A stretch of 64,000 nucleotides of DNA from Aplidium turbinatum (GCA_918807975.1 OU964934.1:8308001-8372000); one strand, 5' to 3'; counted from the stretch's first letter, positions 46,101 to 56,291 are shown. Notes: generated by a model not told the origin, from the sequence alone. Made by a program: numbers and translations.

Positions 46101-48854
46101 GGTACTGTCCTGGCATAGCACTTCCGTTACACCAAGGTTGGTTCGAGTAAGGGATGAAGTAAATTAAATTATAGGAGGAGATTCACTTTTGGGTAGGTCT
46201 TTTATCATCTTTCCAACTGAGAGTATTGTTAGATTTGATATTTTGTGGTGTCCTATAAGACTTCGTTTTGACCACGTTTGGTCCATGTACTCTATGATGA
46301 AATAAACCCTCTTAGGGTTACTTTGATGACATCTTACATCACCTTTTCACCCGAAAATATTGTTAGATTTGATATTTTTGTTATGCCGTGAAATAAGACT
46401 TCGATTTAACCTACTTTAGTCCATGTAGCCTACCTTATGGGGTGCAATTAATCCCCTGCGGGGTCACTTTAGGTGAGTCTTACATCATCTTTCCTCCCAA
46501 AACTATTGTTAGATTTCATATTTTTGTGATGTCCTGACAAGACTTTGTTTTGACCAAGTTTGGTCCATGTACTTTATGGGGTGAAATAAACCTTCCGAGG
46601 GGGTCACATTATGGGAAGTCACTTTGAAGTCATCTTACATCACCTTTCCACTCGAAAATATTGTTAGATTTGATATTTTTGTGATGTCCAAACATAAGAC
46701 TTCATTTTGACCAAGTTTGGTCCATGTACTTTATGGGGTGAAATACACCTTCCGAGGGGGTCACATTATGGGAAGTCACTTTGAAGTCATCTTACATCAC
46801 CTTTCCACCCGAAAATATTGTTAGATTTGATATTTTTGTGATGTCCTGACATAAGACTTCATTTTGACCAAGTTTGGTCCATGTACCTTATGGGGTGAAA
46901 TAAACGTTCCGAGGGGGTCACATTAAGGGAAGTCACTTTGAAGGCATCTTACATCACCTTTCCACCCAAAAATATTGTTAGATTTGATATTTTTGTGATG
47001 TCCTGACATAAGACTTCGTTTTGACCAAGTTTGGTCCATGTACCTTATGGGGTGAAATTAACCCCCCGGGGGGTCACTTTCGGGGGGGTCTTACATCACC
47101 TTTCCACTCGAAAATATTGTTAGATTTGATATTTTTGTGATGTCCTGACATAGAACTTCGTTTTCACCAAGTTTGGTCCATGTACCTTATGGGGTGAAAT
47201 TAACCCCCTTTTTGGGCTTTTTAGGGGGCTCTAGGGACCAGTTCCACCCGGCGCGGTCAATCTTCCATACTTTTTGTGAGTGACATGGTTGACCCCAGTA
47301 ACTTTAAGGGGTCAAACCTTTTGTATCTTATGGGGTGAAATCTTCTGTCGTAGGCTCCCAGACTACTTATAGCTTTCCTATTTTCTAGTTTTAAACCCTG
47401 AAAGCAGGGGCGCGGGAATTAGGGGTGCTCAAGGGGCTGCAAACGGTGAGTAAAGATCTGATACTGAGATTAGCTTACCCGATGACATCAGAAAAGATCG
47501 CCTTAAAACGGAACTTACTTTGCTCAGCGTTGTTGCAAGTACAAAAACCGCAAACTTCGTTGAAAAGGTTGCTGAGATAGTATCGCAACTAAACCCTCAA
47601 ACACTAGATCTTTTTAAAGAAACGCGAAAATTCGTGGAGCTCTGCCTTTGCTTTTCGGTTTCAGCTGCATCATCAGAACGTTCTTGTTCTGCTCTAAGAC
47701 GCCTGGAAACGTGGTTGAGAAGCTCAGTGACACAAAAAAGACTCACGGTACTCATCTTGAGTTGATGCATGTCCAGTTGTCCACCAAAGCATTTTGGACA
47801 CTGTCGATGTCAAAGAACTCATGACACAATTCATAGAGAAAACACCTGAGCGAAAATCAATCTTCGGAAGCGTATGAGAGCTCATTTCCACAAACTGTCG
47901 TTTTTATGTCCCTTTCTAATTTGTTCGTTTTAATTTTAATTTCCTGAACAGCTTTTTGTCGTTTGCCGTTCTTCATTTAATTGTTACAATTTCCAATGTG
48001 TGTGTTTTGGCGTCGTTTTTTTTACGCAGGAGGTGACCAGATGCTCACTACCAGTTTTTAAAATAATGCCCTCGCAGATAATGGGGGTCTGGGGGGCGAA
48101 GCCCACAGAAGCTGACAACGCTATGGCAGCTTCACCCCCCCTAAAGAAAAATAGTTCCCGCGCCACTGCCTGAAAGTTAGTGTTTAGGTCGTTAGGGTAA
48201 GAAAATAGCAAAGGAAAGGTGTACTAGTGAAGGCATAAAACAGCTTTAAGATGTCTTTTGTCTTTAATGCATGAGCGATTGTCATTTTTTTTGCGGGCCG
48301 CACAAAATTCTTTGACGGGCCACATGCGGCCCGCGGGCCGCAGGTTCGTCACCTCTGGTTTAAACGCAACAGAACAGGCCACTTTCCATTACCTTCTATA
48401 CTTTACTTACTACACCTTGAACAATGGTTTTTATTTACGGTAGACTTGTTTCTTCACTGAAGTTTGATATCCACACATTAAAGAATCAGAAAGAAACACT
48501 AAGACCGTGATATAGGCTACGAGTCTTTTTTCTTCTTCTAACTTTATTTCCACTTCAGGTGGGGACGTCCGTGCACACTGCAGTCTTCCACTTCACTCTG
48601 CGACATTTATCATCATTTTGGTTTTATCTGTTTTAAATGATCCTTGTTTTATTTCAGGTGATTCTTGTCCTAATCTCATCGGAGGCATTGTGGCTGCTGT
48701 TGCTGTAACTTTTATCGTCTGTGTTTTGGTCAGCGGCTTTCTCTTGCGGAAGTTTATTCCTTCCAATCGTCACCGCATGCTGTTCAATGATCACAGTAGT
48801 AATGAAAACATTGTTAAACTACAAAATATAGAATTAAGTGGACAGCATATGTAA
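31122..48854 (+). CDS. Single-pass LRR receptor with two LRR cassettes
   Basis: Fifteen coding exons: 31122-31279, 32973-33227, 34716-34770, 34951-35080, 35909-36043, 36504-36667, 37552-37681, 38008-38158, 38497-38675, 39616-39805, 40152-40287, 40452-40588, 40942-41107, 42317-42455, 48658-48854. All phases match; 2322 nt gives 773 residues. A signal peptide starts at M1 or M9 (MHFSSMLLVLLKFTH). Cassette 1 (residues about 53-342) has several LRRs and an LRRCT with CNCKMAWITSWLED. Cassette 2 (about 343-708) opens with an LRRNT, CPTSCVCYDENG and VKCSDAALKRIP, and closes with an LRRCT, LECDCRMKKFKTWIEE. Exon 15 encodes the membrane helix (IGGIVAAVAVTFIVCVLV) and a tail of about 35 residues with no TIR, kinase or tyrosine motif. 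So it is a cell-surface recognition or adhesion protein without its own signalling domain. The cassettes align with each other, indicating internal duplication. Exon 14 uses a weak donor (GTTCAA). Ligand and orthology are unknown. Confidence 0.9.
31889..32836. mobile_element. TIR element in LRR intron 1, non-autonomous
   Basis: The left end has taggggaaatgtggaaccta and the right end, inverted, taggaaagatgtggcaccta. Internal copies of aatgaaac and ggtcc-type words repeat between them. No transposase is visible. The superfamily is unclear; the TA start fits a Tc1/mariner-type or pogo-type insertion, but that is a guess. Confidence 0.5.
33661..33715 (+). mobile_element. Lone hAT-type left end in LRR intron 2
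   Basis: CAGTGGTGGGATTTGGCCGG, followed by gcaccggttccgccgaacc, has the form of a common hAT end. I could not find a matching right end, so this may be a truncated copy. Confidence 0.35.
34003..34345 (-). mobile_element. 5'-truncated LINE, 3' end, second copy
   Basis: Same family and orientation as 30555-30985. Shared strings include cgtcgtgtgagcctctgggg, cagactttccactc and ttaggtggctt. Small indels have broken the reading frame. It sits in intron 2 of the LRR gene. Confidence 0.65.
41305..42220. mobile_element. hAT element in LRR intron 13 carrying a LINE fragment
   Basis: Left end CAGGGGCGCCAGAAGCGG; inverted right end CAGGGGCGCCTGAACTG. The 8-bp target duplication atagtctg is perfect (41297-41304 and 42221-42228). 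Most of the interior is the LINE fragment at about 41340-41890, so the original hAT was probably short. Confidence 0.88.
41340..41890 (+). mobile_element. LINE reverse-transcriptase 3' fragment nested in the hAT
   Basis: The + strand encodes the C-terminal part of a LINE endonuclease-reverse transcriptase. It begins out of frame with HEILRRTEIARTILGK and then runs open from 41410 to 41841 with KCYVWSTLLYNSETWTVTK, SYRQMLKVSWKQKIT and KLKYFGHTIRQ, motifs common in invertebrate LINEs. It ends in ggtgatgatgaag, a LINE-like short-repeat tail. One frame change separates the first part from the rest. Confidence 0.75.
44210..45476 (-). mobile_element. hAT element nested in the palindrome
   Basis: Left end CATGGGCGCCGATC; inverted right end CACGGCGCCGATCC. 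The 8-bp flanks gctacagt (44202-44209) and gctatact (45477-45484) match at six positions. The minus strand carries a transposase segment at 44430-44969. A gatggtggggacatgtaaaa unit repeats near the right end (about 45380-45450). Confidence 0.8.
44430..44969 (-). pseudogene. hAT transposase C-terminal segment (ZMYM/DUF4371-like)
   Basis: An open segment of 179 residues without the N-terminal half. Its hAT dimerisation motif is SCSAERSFSTLRRIKTLLRS, followed by TMTQKRPNHAMVCYVHNKV, as in DUF4371-type hAT proteins found across invertebrates. It lies wholly inside the TIRs at 44210-45476, so it is transposon-derived. The zinc finger and the first part of the catalytic domain are missing. Confidence 0.8.
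45823..47367. repeat. Right arm of the large palindrome
   Basis: This is the inverse of the left arm over its whole length, from tttggatagtcagttgttcg near 45823 to tgaaatcttctgtcgtaggc near 47365. It carries the same units in opposite orientation. The loop between the arms is about 265 bases. The arms remain very similar, so they are either young or kept alike by gene conversion. Confidence 0.85.
47405..48168 (+). mobile_element. hAT element nested in the 5.6-kb hAT
   Basis: Left end CAGGGGCGCGGGAATTAGGG; inverted right end CAGTGGCGCGGGAACTATTT. The 8-bp target duplication cctgaaag is perfect (47397-47404 and 48169-48176). The + strand at 47520-47765 encodes a dimerisation segment with SAASSERSCSALRRLETWLR. 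It is internally deleted and non-autonomous. Confidence 0.9.
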
Positions 48855-49065
48855 AAGAAAAAAAAAACCAGTAGTTGCAGTTACTGAATGCAACAGTTTT
48901 TTTGTTTTTTAAATCAACTTGTGGATGTTCTTCTGGCCGTTAATTGTTTTACTTTGTGAATTTTTCACTCCATTCAGAAACGTGCTGATGTTAAAATTAT
49001 GACTCAAACTAGCGCTAGCCAATGACCTGCCGTGAGCTATTCGGTTGATGATGCAAATAAGCGAT

Positions 49066-49071
49066 AATAAA
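49066..49071 (+). promoter_or_regulatory. Candidate poly(A) signal of the LRR gene
   Basis: AATAAA about 210 bases after the stop codon at 48854, the first canonical hexamer downstream. Confidence 0.5.
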
Positions 49072-50559
49072 TTTTTGACTAATTTATGTGAAAACAAAGT
49101 AACTTAATATAATCAAAATACAAAACGTGGCATGGTTTTGCGTTTATTTGGTATATTAATGAGACTTACGGTCTAATTTATAAACATAAGCCCACCTTAT
49201 GTTTTGTTTTGACAACTATTATCTTTACCTGGTTTGTTTGCAAACAAACGTTTTGAAAAATTCTTTTGAGGGAGAAAATATAGATTTCTTGTTCTTTTAA
49301 TCGAGCAACGCAATCTACAGCATTTTAGTTGCAGCGAATATTTTGCGAAACCATCAAAAACAAATTATCTTACCTATCTATTCTGCATGCTCTGTTACTT
49401 TGTAAAAAACAAAACATTATAACAAGATGGTGGAAGCTTCTATAGCGACACAAAAAAGGGCAATATAAGAGATACAGCAATACACACAGAAAACAAATAA
49501 AACAATATAAAATCGTGGAACAACAGCTTTGCTTCCTTGATTTACTGCGATTAATACATAAGTAGTCTGTCATAAATAGTTTTTAAAGATTAATATAACG
49601 GTGTTTAAGATGAGCAGCCTAACGTAGCCGAGAGACAAATTTGGGGAGATAGAAACTATATGCAAGGAGCACCATAGACAGATAATTGACTACAATTTAA
49701 TAGGATTGAATTGCATAATCCAAAAAAACACTTAAAATAAAAGATAAATACATAAATTCGAACGTTTTCGGCAAAACTTTTTGTCCTCGTCAGGAAAATA
49801 ACTTAATTCATCTAAACAAAACAACAGATATTTGTAATTGTTGTTACCTCTCGCTACCTTGTCTTGTGATTGCACTCCCGCATAGTTTCTAACAGAATGT
49901 TGACACCTTTTGTGTTTGTTTTTCAGTTGTGTTTGTACGTAGCTCAGTGTAGATTGTAATTAATTTCAGTCATTTAGTATTAATACTTTATGAATGTTAA
50001 ACTTGATTATAACTTTTGCTATACGCATGCTGAAATATTAAATATTACAACCCAAGTCCTGTAGTTTCATATACCAGCTCTGTTTTCCTACTTCTCTAAA
50101 ACTACTTTTATAACGTAACTCTAGAGTCTAGAACTTATTTGTTTGTGTTATTTTGATTTATTTTAACGATTATTATGCAACTAGATCAGTGGTTTCCAAG
50201 CAGGAGTCCACAGACCTCTTGGAGGTCCACGGACCTCTTGAAACAGTTTCACGAAGTCAGTAAGTGCGCTATAAAATGGACAGAAATGAGTTATTGTATT
50301 TCATTGAGGACATCTTCATCAAGAACTTTATCACATTTCAATGCTTTGATGCTTAGAAGTCAATAAGAGCTGTCTCACTAACTATTTGTTCATGTTATTG
50401 TTAGTTTGTGTCATAGAAGTATAGCTTACTTTTACTGTCTTAAAGTTTTTTATTTTGTGGTTTTTGAATGTCTCATTTTATGTTTGAGCAAAGTTTTTCA
50501 TTCAATTCGATTACAATATTTTAGAATGCTGAAAAGAAGTTTAGATGTTCATTGGGATT

Positions 50560-50770
50560 ATCCAGTAACAGTTTCAACGTTTATCTGATCAATGTGAACG
50601 TAAAAGCAAAAACATCTGAGTTATTTTATTGCTTCTTTGACGATCTGCGCACAATGGCAACGTGCATCTTTAAAGAAAATACCAAGCAAAATAAAATTTC
50701 GAAGTTAAATGATGCAACGCGTGTGAAGGCAAAAGCAAACGTTGATTTAATAAATAGGGTTTGGCGTGGT
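50560..50770 (+). repeat. Dispersed repeat X, copy B
   Basis: Homologous to the reverse complement of 17385-17600 (see that entry). Shared words include tttattgcttc, gcaacgtgcat, aaaataaaattt and gtgaaggcaaaa. Confidence 0.5.
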
Positions 50771-51224
50771 GGGATGATACAAAAGATGCGAAAATGGTTC
50801 ATATGTCGGATAACATAAATGTTACAAAAAGAAGCATAAGCTTTTAGATTCAGAATAATTTAGATTACAGGCTGCAAACGGGCAACTTGCTTATTTTTAT
50901 CGTATGCAGTAGATTAAGAGAGTTTTATTTCATTTTATGTACTTGCGGCTTTTACTACGAGAGATTAGAGATGGCAAACCAATGGCCCTTGGGTCATCAA
51001 GTGACCCATCAATTTATTTTAGTTCCACTTGTCTTTTTCAAACTAACGAAATATAATCATATGGTCAATGTCGCTTTTCATTTGCTAAGGTCTTTTAACG
51101 ACAGGACTAATTTTCAATTTGTATCATATTTATGAAGTTATCGCATTATTATCACCCTACTTATCTTCACTGCGTTATGCAAGAAAGAATACAATTGCTA
51201 ACGTTTGTAAAGTCTTAGGCATGA

Positions 51225-51302
51225 CCCAACCTGGAGTCGATCTTAGACTTGCACAGCACAAAAGCAAAAGGCGATAACCAGTCGGCCACTGAGCTAGTTA
51301 CA
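51225..51302 (-). repeat. tRNA-derived SINE head
   Basis: On the minus strand it reads taactagctcagtggccgac, with box A TAGCTCAGTGG, and has a weaker box-B-like gatcgactccagg downstream. It resembles the SINE head at 51560 on the other strand. It does not fold into an obvious tRNA. Confidence 0.55.
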
Positions 51303-51559
51303 GCAAAGAATAAATGTTTAACTAAATATTTGCAACAAGCCTCAACCTAATTTTAATCTTGTTCCTTACCGAATTGCCAAATAGAAATCTGACAAGTGAT
51401 TTTTAATTGTGTACAGTAGACAAAAGTTTATCTTATTTTCAATGGCGTAAGCTGCTTGTTGACTGCAGCCGCAATTATTGTGATGAGCACATCTGCACAA
51501 TGTTCACTGAATATATGTAAGAAAAAACCACACCTCTTTATAGTCTTAACTCTCAGTTT

Positions 51560-51775
51560 CGTTGGTCAGCTCAGTGGCCGAATGGTTATGACCTTTGGTT
51601 CTTGTGTTGGTAGATCTGAGGTCGGTTCATGCCACAACGGTACAAATTTGTTCTTTCTTGAGTAACGCAGTTAGAATAAGTTGGGTAATACTATGATGAC
51701 ATTGTAAACGTGATACAAAAATGAAAATGAGCATTTGTAAAGCGACAATAAATATAACCATAATATTATTATTTT
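51560..51775 (+). repeat. tRNA-derived SINE
   Basis: Box A is in ggtcagctcagtggccgaat and box B in ggtcggttcatgcc, about 50 nt apart. An unrelated body follows, and the tail contains aaagcgacaataaatataac then attattatt. The order of head, body and trinucleotide tail is diagnostic of a SINE. Confidence 0.7.
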
Positions 51776-52084
51776 ACATCGGACCATTTCTTGATTTGAT
51801 TTATACGACTACGCAAGTTGTCCGTGGCTCTTTAACAATTGAATAAATATGAAATTTGATGTCTATTTGATTTTATAATTTATTGATCGAAGGTGACACT
51901 CACGTGCGAATGGTTACCTGCAATGTTATTTATTTTTCGTTTTGGTTTATCCTTTCACGCTGATTGAGCGAAAAAAGATGAAGCGAAACATGATTGGGGT
52001 TCACGAGAAAACAGATTCACAAATTCGTTTTACCTGATTTCCCAACAGCGGCGCCTATTTCTTAGATGTGTAAACGGTTTAAAG

Positions 52085-53450
52085 CAGGGGTGTGCAACGT
52101 GCGGCCCGCGGGCCAAATGTGGCCCGGGAAGAAAAATTATGTGGCCCGCGAAGATGTGCTAATTTTGAATTGGGTTTTTTGAAACATGTTTATAGGGTAA
52201 TTTAGTTTAGTCTGGTACGTTTGAACAATTCATTGTGGAGTGGAATATTGTAGATTTCGCACCTTCTGTTAACCATTTTAGAAGTCTCCCACCGGCCACC
52301 GCCAATCCATTGTATTTAATTTTCTATTCTGATGTCTCTGGATTTATTAATATTCAATTGAACACTGAGAATATGTCCTTATAATGTTTGTAATGTATTG
52401 TATTGAGTTTAAAGTTAACCGTTGTTATTGCGTTCATAAACGTAGTTGCACTGATGAGAATTTAATATTCGAAAACGCGTTCTGCAACACTGTTTTTTGC
52501 ACTCTGTAATGCCAGATGCAGATTTAGCTGTAGCTTTCCATCACGCATTGAAGCGGTGATCTAATCATGAAATTTTCTACGGTTCGAGAAAAAGTTTTCT
52601 CTGCCTATAAAACGTTGAATGGTAGTTTAATCAATTATTTCTAAAAATGTATGGTCACATAAAAGGCATTATGAACAAAGTACGACTTTGGAAAGCTCAC
52701 ATACAGACAGGACATCTTTTCCACTTTCCAACTTTGAGAGACTATGGAATGCATCCGGAGAAGAAAACTAAATTTGAAAAATTGTTGTATGAATTTTTGG
52801 CTCGTTTCAAGGACTTCAATCTCATGAACATTTGTTTGATATATTCTCTTCGCCATTCAACACGGACATTGACAAAGCACCAGCTGATATCCAACTTGAA
52901 CGGATTGATCTTCAAGAGAAAAAGGATTTGAAAGCAAAGTATTTAGAAATGAATCTTGGCGGTTTTTACCGAAAACATTTCAACTAAGATGACTTTCCAC
53001 ATTTGAAAAATTCATGGCTTCAAAAATGGCACTTTTTGGCTCAACGTATTTGTGCGAACATTTTTTTCTAAAACGGGCGTCATGAAATCTCCCTATTGAT
53101 CGGTTCTGACAGACCAACACTTGGAAAATGGACTTCGAATTGCGACCACTTCCAAGTAAATTTGGAAAAAGCCGTCAGGAAAAGAAGCCAGCTGCAAACT
53201 TCTCACTGAGCTCGTTTAAAGACGGTGTGACAATAAATTTGAATAGCAGTTTTCTTCAGAAATTTATGCGTCCTAACTTACTATTTCTGGAAGGAGATAA
53301 CCCCTAATATAAGAATAACATGAATAACAAGAAAAACTACTCTTTTGTGCCTGCAACTACTAGAAATCATATGTTAAATAAACGTGCGGCCCGCGGTTTC
53401 ACCCAATTATTTATATCTGGCCCTCCTGTAACAAAGGTTGCACACCCCTG
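52085..53450 (+). mobile_element. hAT element, GTF2IRD2-type
   Basis: Left end CAGGGGTGTGCAACGTGCGG; inverted right end CAGGGGTGTGCAACCTTTGT. Both carry ggcccgcgg subterminal words. The 8-bp target duplication gtttaaag is perfect (52077-52084 and 53451-53458). The interior holds a decayed transposase on the + strand. Confidence 0.93.
52647..53060 (+). pseudogene. GTF2IRD2-type hAT transposase fragment
   Basis: The first frame gives NKVRLWKAHIQTGHLFHFPT and FEKLLYEFLARFKDF. The story continues in another frame with DIQLERIDLQEKKDLKAKYL. This order matches the middle of the hAT-derived part of GTF2IRD2-like proteins. At least one frameshift and several stops are present, and it has lost both ends. 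It lies inside the TIRs at 52085-53450. Confidence 0.75.
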
Positions 53451-53458
53451 GTTTAAAG

Positions 53459-54513
53459 CCAATCAAACTCTTTTTTAGCAAGAGAGCGCGATGCGTTGTT
53501 CAGCAATCACACAAGTATGCGTTTTTATACTGCAGCCGTTACTGCATGCCCTTTGAAGCTTCACATATTCGTACAAGAGCTCTCGTTGGTTGGCCGTACA
53601 ATCGCCTGCAAGTTGGTCAATAAATAATTCATTACCAAAAACATGTCAGACTAGGCAATACAACAGGAATTCGCATTATTTTAATTCAAGAACAACAGTG
53701 AACCAGCAAGCCACAAATAAACAACAATCGTTTTGATTTCCCATATAGGCTACTGTAGGCCTAGTCTTCAACAAAATTTTAACAGACCATTATCGTGATG
53801 GTGCCATACATGAAGCTTTTTTTTCTTCCAAAACTGCAAGCGACGCTTTTGAAAACTCACTGTACGACTCGACAAGTATAACAAACAAATGCTAGCCTAC
53901 CCCGAGAGGAAGCAGATCAAGCGATAAGTAAAAACGCGGGAAACTAAATTAGCCTACTCTTTTCTGCTGCTTTTTTTCTGATTAACTGAAGAGTAGGCTA
54001 CGATCGGTATGGTGAAACCGTAACTTCGACAAACAATATTCGTTTTCAATGGAGTAAGCAAAAATGTTGTCCTGGTTTATTTTAACATTTCATTATCTTA
54101 GTTTTTAAGTTAGGCCGACATTAAATTAATATTATGATGACTTGTCTGATCTCTGAAATAGAAACGAGGTTAGATTTATGATAAATCATAAAGTGTGAGC
54201 CTATATTTCTCACAGTAGTGTAGTACTGTAGTGTATGTAGAAAATTCTTATGAAGCGTTTTAAGGTGTTATTGCTTGTGCTGCTTTTTGGGGCATCCTTT
54301 GATTTGTAGTTTATGGCAAACCTTCGAATTTTGTACCAGGCAAAACAAGTCTGCTTTTTTCGAATAATTTTTTTTTGAAATACCCTTAACTCTTAATTTC
54401 CTGCCTCTCCGCAGACGTTTTCCCTCCACACACCCATGCCTTATTTATATTTTCCTCTTCATTTTCTGTTAACAGATCTTGTCGGTCTCTTAAATTCTAT
54501 GATAAAAAATATC
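53459..54513. other. Intergenic, no gene seen
   Basis: AT-rich with several TAGGCTA-type words. I found no exon, RNA gene or repeat end. Confidence 0.5.
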
Positions 54514-54521
54514 GTTTAGGC

Positions 54522-54868
54522 CAGGGCTACTCAACTGGCGGACCTTCTGGGTGTTGATGGTGAACCTTGAGCTTTTGGAAGAATAACCTCATTACCACGT
54601 TTCAGGGCTTCTTTAAACAGATTTCTACTGAGAGGAAGCACTTTTTACTGTGATTATCCTACTTGCAGGGGTGCTTCGACTCCCAAACTTCCCAACACTT
54701 TCTCAGAAATCCAATTCGAGTTACATTTTACCTAAAAAGTGGTTTGGTACAGATAACTTAGTTTAACTTTCGTGGGTGCGTGTGAAATAACATATTCACC
54801 GGACCGTTAAAAATATAGCCTACAGCTGGTCAAACTGGACCTTTGTTAAGATTAGTTGAGTAACCCTG
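54522..54868. mobile_element. hAT MITE, family 1 copy B
   Basis: Same family as 9942-10302: identical start CAGGGCTACTCAACTGGCGG and an inverted end CAGGGTTACTCAACTAAT. The 8-bp target duplication gtttaggc is perfect (54514-54521 and 54869-54876). Confidence 0.92.
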
Positions 54869-55689
54869 GTTTAGGCTTTATTGAGTTGAAACGAAAACCA
54901 AAGAAAAATATATGGAAGGCTTAAGAAATCGTTAATTTTGGGAGCAAAGTCATGTACTTTATAACCAACTTAACGATACTTTTTGCGTTCTAAGATTTAT
55001 TGATTTTTGTGTTAAGCGAACAACCAACCGAAAGATATTTAATTTGTCCCAAAAATTGGTTAAAATATTTTTCTGTGCTTGATGGCTTTCAAGCAGGCTG
55101 GCACTAAATTTCGAAAATCTTTCCTAAGTGGGCATTTCCCTGCATTTCGTACAAGGTATAGTTTACTTAACCCATATACGGTATATTAGTCGGTCAGTGA
55201 TCATACTTCTATTAACCCTGGGATATGTCAACTTGGTTGTTAATTTTGTTGTTAGCCAAATATTTTCACATTTTTCGTCTCTTTATGTCGGAACAGTTTA
55301 AAACAAAAGTATCCCAATATGTGCTGCCGGTTTGTGATTCAGCAAGCGAAGTATATGCATTGCATGTTTTTTTTAAGGCAAGTGTCCATTAAGAACCAGT
55401 GGACCCCGTGGAATGAACTGGTGGAATCCAGATTTAAAACTACTACAGCTACAGAAGAGGAAGACATTAATGTCCGCTTAAAAAGATACTGCTTATCTCC
55501 ATTTTAGTTAAACAGCTGCTAGTCTAAAACCAAATTGAAGCAGTCCCCGTTTCAAACGTAGCTGCCCAGGCTGGGATTCGATGCCAGGTTTTTCACGAAA
55601 TGGTCTCTTTTCATGACGTAAAATGCATAAATTTTTGTCCTAAATGTAGTAGTATCGAGATATCTTTTATTAAAGATCAAAAGAAAAAA

Positions 55690-55699
55690 AAAGAAAAAA
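55690..55699 (-). terminator. Pol III T-run terminator of the 5S gene
   Basis: TTTTTTC followed by more Ts on the minus strand, immediately after the 3' end of the 5S sequence. Confidence 0.75.
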
Positions 55700-55817
55700 G
55701 CCTACAACACGTGGTATTCCCAGGCGGTCACCCATCCAAGTACTAACCAGGCTCGACGTTGCTTAACTTCCCAGATCGGACGAGATGGGGTGTTCTCAAC
55801 GTGATATGGTCGTAGGC
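55700..55817 (-). rRNA. 5S ribosomal RNA gene
   Basis: The minus strand reads as a full 118-nt 5S rRNA. It begins GCCTACGACCATATCACG, has the internal control region with GAAGTTAAGCAACGTCGAGC and CTGGTTAGTACTTGGATGGG, then GACCGCCTGGGAATACC, and ends GTGTTGTAGGC. The two ends pair as helix I. A run of six Ts follows directly, as a Pol III terminator. All conserved blocks are intact, so it could be functional. It is a single copy here and not part of a tandem array in this window. Confidence 0.93.
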
Positions 55818-55893
55818 GTCAGTGCAGTTTAAAACAACGCTTTTATATTGCTTTCTGAACAAAGTTCTAACTAAATGATCTATGTATTGTTTT

Positions 55894-56291
55894 GGTAGCC
55901 ACTTTAACAAGTCGAAATTCTGCCACTGAAATTGACTAGAATGAAACCGCCAACCAATCATAAGCTACGGTTTAAGTGACGTAATAAATGGGGAAAACAA
56001 GATCATTGAAAGCAAATTAAGTGATGGATTTTTTGTCAGCTGGTTGGTTTAGGGGTTAGGGTTAGGGCTAGAAAGTAGTCATTTCATTGACGCGTGTTCG
56101 ATTCTCACCACTGCTATTGCTCTTTTACTTCTGTAATTACCAAATAAAGTTCAAAACAAGCATTAGCTCTCTGGATGAGTGCTAGAAGGGTCACAATTGG
56201 ACAGTAGCCTCTTATAACACGTTCTGATTGGTTGGCGGTTGCATTGTAGTCAATTTCAGTGGCAGAGTTTCGACTTGTTAAAGTGGCTACC
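55894..56291. repeat. Inverted repeat with 66-bp arms between the 5S gene and the orphan LRR exon
   Basis: The arm at 55894-55959 contains ggtagccactttaacaagtc and ctgccactgaaattgac. The arm at 56225-56291 is its inverse, with gtcaatttcagtggcag and gacttgttaaagtggctacc. The 265-bp loop holds a short ttaggg-type run near 56051 and a box-B-like gttcgattctc near 56096. The right arm ends about 11 bases before the acceptor of the orphan exon. Confidence 0.75.

Larger units (their letters stand above)
42723..48357. mobile_element. 5.6-kb hAT-ended element in the last LRR intron, with palindromic interior
   Basis: Left end CAGGGGTGACGAACCTTTTT; inverted right end CAGAGGTGACGAACCTGCGG. Both are followed by gggccac-type subterminal words. 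The 8-bp target duplication gtttaaac is perfect (42715-42722 and 48358-48365). Inside are a large inverted repeat (about 42888-47367) and two nested hATs. No transposase belonging to the outer element itself was recognised. Confidence 0.85.
48866..51220. other. Intergenic with minor repeat traces
   Basis: About 49760-49805 has a cgaacgttttcgg plus tcctcgtcaggaa motif resembling the one at 6.0 kb, possibly from a Penelope-like element. A lone hAT-type end, cagtggtttccaagcaggag, is at about 50187. Copy B of dispersed repeat X is at 50560-50770. No host gene is seen. Confidence 0.45.

Noticed and set aside
51225-51302. tRNA gene
   Set aside because: Box A is good, but box B is weak and no cloverleaf with an anticodon stem can be drawn; a SINE head fits better.
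55319-55507. 62-codon open frame as a lost LRR or intelectin exon
   Set aside because: There is no motif of either family and no acceptor and donor pair in a matching phase.
55743-55961. A 72-codon open frame on the minus strand
   Set aside because: It is the 5S rRNA gene and its flank read as protein.
56051-56070. ttaggg-like run as an interstitial telomere
   Set aside because: Only about two and a half units are present, in the loop of an inverted repeat.
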